Shown piece after piece: positions 14,495 to 15,329 of a stretch of DNA of 15,329 nt; positions within the stretch are counted from its first letter, which is position 1; each line of letters starts with the position of its first letter. The stretch comes from Clostridia bacterium (GTDB taxonomy: Bacteria > Bacillota_A > Clostridia > Christensenellales > Aristaeellaceae). The notes under the pieces are model-generated. The model ran no database searches and had not been told where the DNA came from. It was given only the letters and a program-made list of their open reading frames with translations. Made by a program: the position numbers and the translations under genes. The stretch spans positions 1 through 15,329 of the forward strand of contig JAFQOY010000017.1 of NCBI GenBank assembly GCA_017412025.1. Reading direction: 5' to 3'.

Positions 14495-14526
14495 CGTCAT
14501 CGCTCCCAATTCATATATCTGTCCTG

Positions 14527-14532
14527 ATTATA
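14527..14532 (-). promoter_or_regulatory. -10 box of the BspA-like gene
   Basis: TATAAT on the minus strand is preceded by TGA, so it is an extended -10. It lies about 33 bp upstream of the start codon. The -35 region is only a T-run, which an extended -10 can tolerate. Confidence 0.6.
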
Positions 14533-14570
14533 TCACAATAGATGATTGAAAAAAAGAAAGCTGAGAGACT

Positions 14571-14960
14571 ATGGAGAAAAGAATTCCTGCTGTGTTCTGC
14601 AAGCATTATCCTGCGTTTGCTTCTGAACGCATTATTTTGCTGACCTCCACGATGCAGGAAATTCTAAGACCATACGAACGGGCCGAGGGCTTTGTCTGCG
14701 GTGGCGAAGAACCGTGGTGTTATTCGAGGGCGCGGCGAACCTATCGAAATGCTTTTAGGCATTTAGGTATCACCGGGCATTGCCCCTATGATTCTAGGAC
14801 AACTTTTGCAACGCAGCTTAAAGAAAGTGGGATGAACTCCTGCGCGATTGCGGATTTAATGGGACACGCGGACACTCGTATGGTAGAAACGGTCTATGCC
14901 CGCACGCGAAATGAGGGAGTAATGAAGCACCTTGCCGCTTTGGAAGCGCGCAACGCCTGA
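14571..14960 (+). pseudogene. Tyrosine recombinase/integrase, catalytic C-terminal half only
   Basis: This 129-residue frame matches the end of phage-type integrases. YDSRTTFATQLKESGM (73-88) corresponds to the HxLRxTFAT box with Arg76, LMGHADTRMVETVYART follows with His99, and Tyr109 is the likely nucleophile. The N-terminal arm-binding and core-binding domains and the first catalytic arginine are missing. A stop codon lies in frame 7 nt before the ATG, and no other integrase piece is visible upstream. The usual first His of the box is Tyr73. There is only a weak ribosome site (GAGAG). It is therefore most likely a decayed integrase, although a short functional protein cannot be excluded. 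It is followed directly by GTTGATT repeats, as arm sites would be. Confidence 0.7.
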
Positions 14961-15061
14961 GTTGATTAAAAAGTTGATTGTCTGACGACTTCAAAAAACA
15001 TAGGTGGCATATAGGTTTTTCGTGGGTCGAAAATCGAAAAAGTTGATTAAATTGTTGATTG
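14961..15061. repeat. GTTGATT repeats, candidate integrase arm-binding sites
   Basis: Two 20-bp near-identical blocks (14961-14980 and 15042-15061, 18 of 20 bases the same) each contain GTTGATT twice with a 12-bp period, giving four sites in the same orientation. They start just after the recombinase stop codon. Clustered short direct repeats next to an integrase gene are typical of arm-type binding sites of an attachment region; the function is inferred. Confidence 0.55.
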
Positions 15062-15112
15062 TTGGCGCGAAAACAATAAAGAGGTCAGATTTTTGATGAT
15101 AATCACATAAAT

Positions 15113-15157
15113 AAAAAAGCGCGCCAGCCATCCCAACAAAGGAAAAGCGAAGCGCGC
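15113..15157 (-). terminator. Terminator-like hairpin beside repeat copy B
   Basis: GCGCGC at 15119-15124 can pair with GCGCGC at 15152-15157. On the minus strand the stem is followed by TTTTTTATTT. The stem is only 6 bp with a 27-nt loop. It occupies the same place relative to repeat B as the different hairpin at 13169-13216 does to repeat A. Confidence 0.4.
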
Positions 15158-15164
15158 CTCTATC

Positions 15165-15238
15165 TTCAAAAAACCCAACAATATAAAGAAAAACTGCTTC
15201 CTTATCGGAAGCGGCATCCAGTGTGGCGACTAACTCAC
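15165..15238. repeat. Direct repeat, copy B
   Basis: This 74-bp sequence is the second copy of the repeat at 13215-13287, in the same orientation, about 1,950 bp away. It encloses the BspA-like gene, the recombinase remnant and the GTTGATT sites together with copy A. Confidence 0.9.
15184..15214 (-). terminator. Terminator hairpin within repeat copy B
   Basis: CTGCTTCC (15194-15201) and GGAAGCGG (15207-15214) pair with one C-A mismatch on the minus strand and are followed there by TTTTTCTTTATA. The transcript it would end comes from beyond the right edge of the window. Confidence 0.65.
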
Positions 15239-15303
15239 TACTGCGCTGGTGGGGTCTATAGGGTCTCTTTCTCCTCGCTCGACGCTCGTCGGTCAGGCGG
15301 CTC

Positions 15304-15324
15304 TCAGGCCCCACTGGGGCCTGA
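15304..15324. repeat. Perfect 9-bp hairpin at the right end
   Basis: TCAGGCCCC, loop ACT, GGGGCCTGA form a perfect stem. A hairpin of similar shape but different sequence (13422-13438) lies downstream of repeat copy A. Confidence 0.6.
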
Positions 15325-15329
15325 TTCAC

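Larger units (their letters stand above)
15062..15329. other. Gene-free right end of the window
   Basis: No supported gene is present. The stretch contains the terminator-like hairpin at 15113-15157, repeat copy B, and hairpins at 15280-15291 (CGACG/CGTCG) and 15304-15324. The minus-strand open frame covering 14991-15329 is judged non-coding, because its best part is the translated repeat. Confidence 0.55.

Noticed and set aside
14991..15329. Minus-strand frame of 112 codons at the right edge
   Set aside because: Its most regular part is the translated repeat with terminator hairpin; no ribosome site or domain was seen. The part beyond the window is unknown.

Overview
The window looks like part of the chromosome of an anaerobic, fairly GC-rich Gram-positive bacterium, probably gut Clostridia. 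The evidence is the set of gene families: a LytR-CpsA-Psr cell-wall enzyme, a Tat-exported FMN/FAD reductase with no cytochrome domain, a KtrB/KtrA-type potassium system, a BspA-like repeat protein, and strong AGGAGG-type ribosome binding sites. The taxonomic placement is inference. No rRNA, tRNA or CRISPR array was seen.

Layout. (1) 1-2437, minus strand: a three-gene operon of a MoxR AAA+ ATPase, a DUF58 protein and the start of a multi-pass membrane protein that runs off the left edge. The genes are coupled by ATGA overlaps. (2) 2539-4518, minus strand: a single-gene unit for an exported flavin reductase, with its own promoter and a strong terminator. (3) 4604-9651, plus strand: a potassium operon of trkH (ktrB type), trkA, a 53-codon single-span membrane protein, a KdpD-like kinase lacking the usual N-terminal KdpD domain, and a KdpE-like regulator. 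The divergent intergenic region in front of it carries TTAAT-type hexamers in pairs 11 bp apart, as OmpR/PhoB-family regulators usually require. (4) 9778-11225, plus strand: a family 4 glycoside hydrolase with the CHEV motif of alpha-galacturonidases, preceded by a short coupled leader frame. (5) 11465-12769, minus strand: an LCP-family protein with its own promoter and terminator. (6) 12902-15329: a gene-poor, repeat-rich region that looks like mobile-element remains. It holds a 145-bp element with inverted ends, two direct copies of a ~74-bp sequence that includes a strong terminator hairpin, a BspA-like secreted protein, the catalytic half of a tyrosine recombinase, and a row of GTTGATT sites just after it.

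How the parts may work together. The potassium operon reads as a self-contained module: transporter pore, nucleotide-binding gate, a possible small membrane partner, and a two-component system that may act on the repeats upstream of trkH. Because those repeats lie between divergent promoters, the regulator could also affect the flavin reductase; this is inference. The most promising under-described items are the small membrane protein in the potassium operon, the unusual active site of the flavin reductase, and the paired terminator-bearing repeats around the BspA and recombinase genes.
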